From assembly GCA_937927265.1 (NCBI GenBank), contig CALBCO010000109.1:1-34815 (forward strand): DNA of 34,815 bases, read 5' to 3'. Positions 32,070 through 34,815 of the stretch are shown here, in pieces. Origin of the DNA: an uncultured Verrucomicrobiae bacterium. Its GTDB lineage: Bacteria > Verrucomicrobiota > Verrucomicrobiia > Palsa-1439. The position numbers and the translations under genes were made by a program. Under the pieces are notes generated by a model that was given only the letters and a program-made list of their open reading frames with translations, was not told where the DNA came from and ran no database searches. Numbering within the stretch: the stretch's first letter is position 1; every line of letters begins with the position of its first letter.

Positions 32070-33180
32070 TTACTCCTCATCCGTCACGCCCTGTTTGCGT
32101 TGCCGGGGTTGTCCCGCCTTCAGCCACGCGCTGACAAATGGGTCGAGGTCGCCGTCCATGACGGCCTGCACATCGCTGGTCTGATAGCCCGTCCGCAGGT
32201 CTTTCACCATTTGGTACGGCTGGAACACGTAGCTGCGAATCTGGTTGCCGAAAGCGATGGCGCCCTTCTCGCCGTAATACTTCTCCATGGCAGCGCGTTT
32301 TTCGTCCTGCTGCTTTTCGTAAAGCCGGGCCTTCAACATCTTGATGGCCAACTCCCGATTCTGGTGCTGGCTGCGCTCGCTCTGGCATTGCACCACAATA
32401 CCGGTTGGCACGTGTGTCATCCGGATGGCGGTCTCCAGTTTGTTGACGTTCTGCCCACCCTTGCCGCCGGATCGGAACGTGTCAACACGGACATCTTCCA
32501 TTTTCAGTTCGACCTCCGCGTCCTCGATCTCCGCCACGACATCCACAGAAGCAAACGACGTGTGCCGCCGTTTGTTCGAATCGAACGGCGAGATCCGCAC
32601 CAATCGGTGCACGCCCCGCTCCGCCTTGAGATAGCCGAACGCATATTCGCCGGCGACCATCAACGTCGCGCTCTTGATCCCCGCCTCATCACCGGACTGG
32701 ATGTCCACCAACTCGTTCTTCCAACCCCGGGCGTCGCAATATCGGCGGTACATCCGCAACAGCATGTCGGCCCAATCACAGCTCTCTGTCCCACCTGCGC
32801 CGGCATGGATGGACAAGATGGCATTGCACTTGTCATGTTCGCCATTGAGCAAACAGGTCAACTCAAACTGGGTGAACCACTGCTCGGCGGCGGCGACTTC
32901 CTTGACGACTTCCGCCTCCGTCTCGCCCAATTCGATCAAGACGTGGGCGTCGGAAATACGTTTTTCCAGCTCTACCAACGTGTCGAGCCTACGGCGGATG
33001 GAATTGGCCTCGTCGAGCGTTTGTTTGGCGTTGGTTGGGTCGCCCCAGAAGGTCGGCGCGGCCATGATGTTTTCCAGTTCGACCAACCGGTTCTTCAATT
33101 TGGCCGGGTCAAAGAAACCTCCCCAACGCCGCATGGCGTTCCTGGAGGGCATCCAATCGGGCTTTGACTTCCTCAAGCAT
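32070..33180 (-). CDS. prfB: Peptide chain release factor 2, with programmed +1 frameshift
   Basis: Release factor for UGA and UAA. The real start is ATG 33180; the first frame codes MLEEVKARLDALQERHAALG and then RFL, and stops at TGA 33111-33109. The site reads GGGGAGG TTT CTT TGA C. This is the classic RF2 autoregulatory site: an SD-like GGGGAGG three bases before CTT, then a TGA with C after it. A +1 slip on CTT (skipping T 33111) gives LDPAKLKNRL and so on to 32070, for a total of 369 residues. The GGQ loop (SGGKGGQNVNK) and the anticodon-like SPF tripeptide (VRISPFDS) are intact. Counting the product from the shorter frame alone would miss the N-terminus. Confidence 0.96.
33109..33124 (-). 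promoter_or_regulatory. prfB programmed frameshift site
   Basis: On the minus strand GGGGAGG (33124-33118), TTT, CTT (33114-33112), TGA (33111-33109), C. This is the RF2 recoding signal with an internal Shine-Dalgarno element at the right distance. Low RF2 makes the ribosome pause at TGA and slip forward by one base, raising RF2 output. Confidence 0.93.
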
Positions 33181-33214
33181 GGCGCGGCTACCTCACCACA
33201 TCAGCCCACAATTG

Positions 33215-34815
33215 TCAACGAAACCGCTCAAGCACGGCGCTGCCGTACGCCGATAACGTCACCCGGCCGGTGAGTTTCTGACCGGTCAACAAGTCTTGAA
33301 ACTTCGCCTGGCCCAACGTGATGGTTTTCCTGGCCCCCATGAAGTTCAGTAAAAACACAAATTCACGCTTGCCGTCTGTCCGCATTTGCGCGGTGACGCC
33401 AACCGGCAGTTTCGTGTCGAGCACGCGGCGGAGGCCGAGTTGATTCACCAGTTTGCCGTAGAAGTCATCGTGGAACTTGTCTTCGTTGCGCGAGGCGATG
33501 TAGTAGGCCATGCCTTTGCCAAACCGGTTGACGGTCAGCGCCGGGCGGCCTTTGTAAAAGTCCCGGCCGTATCGGGCGAGCACTTTGGCCGTTTCGACGT
33601 GAATCAACTCGCACAATTCCCGCGCCTTGTACCGGCCCACCGTGTTGGTTTCGCCATCGTAGAGCGCGTCAATCTCCTCCGCCCAGATGCCGAGCACTTT
33701 GCGCAGCAGGCCGGGAAAGCCGCCGAGGAAACAGAGATCGTTCTCGTTGACGATCCCGCTCCAGTACGTCGCCACGAAGGTGCCGCCGTTCCTGACGAAC
33801 GTTTCGATCCGTTCCGCCACGCCAGGCCGCAACATGTAAAGCATTGGCGCAACAAGGAGCCGGTAGCGGTTGAAATCGCAGTCTTCGTTGATCACGTCCA
33901 CCGGCACGCCCAGTTGCCAGAACGGCCGGTAATGCGCGTGACAGGTGCCGACATAATCCAATTTCAGGTTACGCGGACCTTTGGCGTCTTCGATCGCCCA
34001 CCGGTTTTCCCAGTCGTAAATCAGCGCCACTTCCGGCTGGACGCTTGTGCCAATCACTGGATCGAGTTTTTCGAGAATCCGCCCCACATCGGCCACATCG
34101 CGAAAAACACGAGTATGTTCATGCCCACAGTGGTCCACCACCGCGCCGTGGAATTTCTCCGAGCTGCCCCGGCTCTTGCGCCATTGGAAATACTGCACTG
34201 TATCCGCCCCGTGAGCGACGGCCTGCAACGATGCGGTGACGTGCATGCCGGGGCGTTTCAGTTTGGAGACCGGCGACCAATTGGTGACGCTCGGAGTACT
34301 CTCCATCAACATGAACGGCTGGCCGCCTTTGAATGCCCGGCACATGTCGTGAATGAAACCCTGAAACGACGACTCGGCCACGTCGCCGCCGGGGCGGTGC
34401 CATTGCGGATAGCTGTCCCACGAAATCACGTCCAGTGATGGCGCGAGTTTCCAGTAATCCAACCCCGGATACACTCCCATGAAGTTCGTCGTCACCGGCA
34501 CGTCCGGGGTGACCGCTTTAACCGTCGCGATTTCGTGCTTCATGAAATCGAGCGTCTGATGTGTCACAAACCGTTTCCAGTCGAGATTCTGCCCATGCAC
34601 CAAGTGCTCACCATGCGGTGCAGGGGATTCAATCTGCGACCAGTCCGTGTAGGTGTGACTCCAAAACGATGTCCACCACGCCTGGTTCAACGCGTCCAGC
34701 GTGCCGTAGCGGTGCGTGAGCCAGGTGCGGAACGCTTCCTGACACAAGGGACAATGACACTCGCCGCCGTACTCGTTGGAAATGTGCCAGAGCAGCAGAG
34801 CCGGGTGGTCTTTGT
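33215..34815 (-). CDS. Glycoside hydrolase family 42 beta-galactosidase, 5' end outside window
   Basis: The visible 532 residues are the C-terminal part of a GH42 enzyme (beta-galactosidase, sometimes alpha-L-arabinopyranosidase). The first codons read HPALLLWHISNEYGGECHCP, containing the acid/base Glu in SNEYGG and the Cys cluster (CHCPLC) that binds Zn in GH42. The nucleophile Glu is in MLMESTPSVTNW. The trimerisation domain (VALIYDWENRWAIEDAKGP; RYRLLVAPMLYMLRPGVAE; NGGTFVATYWSG) and the C-terminal beta-domain follow. The frame is open at 34815, so the catalytic N-terminus lies beyond the edge. It lacks a visible link to prfB other than orientation (34 bases apart). Confidence 0.94.
   Translation of the reverse strand, partial: KDHPALLLWHISNEYGGECHCPLCQEAFRTWLTHRYGTLDALNQAWWTSFWSHTYTDWSQIESPAPHGEHLVHGQNLDWKRFVTHQTLDFMKHEIATVKAVTPDVPVTTNFMGVYPGLDYWKLAPSLDVISWDSYPQWHRPGGDVAESSFQGFIHDMCRAFKGGQPFMLMESTPSVTNWSPVSKLKRPGMHVTASLQAVAHGADTVQYFQWRKSRGSSEKFHGAVVDHCGHEHTRVFRDVADVGRILEKLDPVIGTSVQPEVALIYDWENRWAIEDAKGPRNLKLDYVGTCHAHYRPFWQLGVPVDVINEDCDFNRYRLLVAPMLYMLRPGVAERIETFVRNGGTFVATYWSGIVNENDLCFLGGFPGLLRKVLGIWAEEIDALYDGETNTVGRYKARELCELIHVETAKVLARYGRDFYKGRPALTVNRFGKGMAYYIASRNEDKFHDDFYGKLVNQLGLRRVLDTKLPVGVTAQMRTDGKREFVFLLNFMGARKTITLGQAKFQDLLTGQKLTGRVTLSAYGSAVLERFR

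Noticed and set aside
33112..33176. prfB read as a single frame from 33176
   Set aside because: That start is an artefact of the +1 frame; the real N-terminus is in the other frame from ATG 33180 with a programmed frameshift.
1..34815. CRISPR arrays, tRNA or rRNA genes, phage attachment sites
   Set aside because: No evenly spaced direct repeats, no cloverleaf-like sequences with a TTCGA loop between genes, and no integrase or attachment-site duplication were seen.

Overview
The window looks like part of a chromosome of a high-GC member of the Verrucomicrobiota (Pedosphaera/Limisphaera-like lineages are my best guess). I base this on the verrucomicrobial-style C-terminal domain of the secreted protease, the several families of short palindromic repeats, the lar/Trm112/GT2 and RNase G neighbourhood, and the mix of secreted glycoside hydrolases with core biosynthesis genes. 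The assignment is inference; there is no rRNA or tRNA gene in the window.

Layout. 1-6246 (+): the 3' part of an RNase E/G gene, then a tightly overlapping set (most junctions are ATGA or similar): a frameshifted S41-protease-like gene that has also lost its catalytic Ser and Lys, a membrane protein, larB and larC (nickel-pincer cofactor synthesis), a Trm112-like protein and a family 2 glycosyltransferase. 6253-10677 (-): a four-gene ABC exporter of MacB/Lol type (ATPase, two permeases, periplasmic adaptor) followed in the same transcript by a KTSC protein and a PGPGW membrane protein. 10718-11611 (-): an exported coiled-coil protein of unknown function. 11739-13568 (+): acetolactate synthase large subunit. 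13569-14081 holds no gene I can support.

14082-19834 is the accessory part: two adjacent predicted secreted clan GH-A glycoside hydrolases (-), a decayed ISNCY-like transposase (+), and a secreted trypsin-like protease (-). 19885-21711 (+) is a membrane-anchored DUF3352-like protein whose end overlaps the end of the next gene. 21614-24437 (-) is an operon read as nrdR, a small protein with an ATP-cone-like stretch, a HIT protein, and a fused RluA pseudouridine synthase/RlmI-type rRNA methyltransferase. 24513-26615 (+) holds an alpha/beta hydrolase and a DUF1015 protein. 26596-34815 (-) is a long housekeeping series read as GH42 beta-galactosidase (cut by the window edge), prfB with its programmed +1 frameshift, trpC, trpF, trpB, yicC, gmk, coaC and coaB.

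The most unusual signal is a set of short palindromic elements of at least five sequence families. They lie between genes (4097-4162, 28395-28468, 31147-31204, 31988-32067) and also in frame inside coding sequences of conserved enzymes (21976-22042 in the RluA-RlmI fusion, 26180-26246 in the DUF1015 gene, possibly 24923-24966 in the hydrolase). One supplies the last codons and stop of larB. This resembles Rickettsia palindromic elements: mobile hairpin DNA tolerated as extra peptide in finished proteins.
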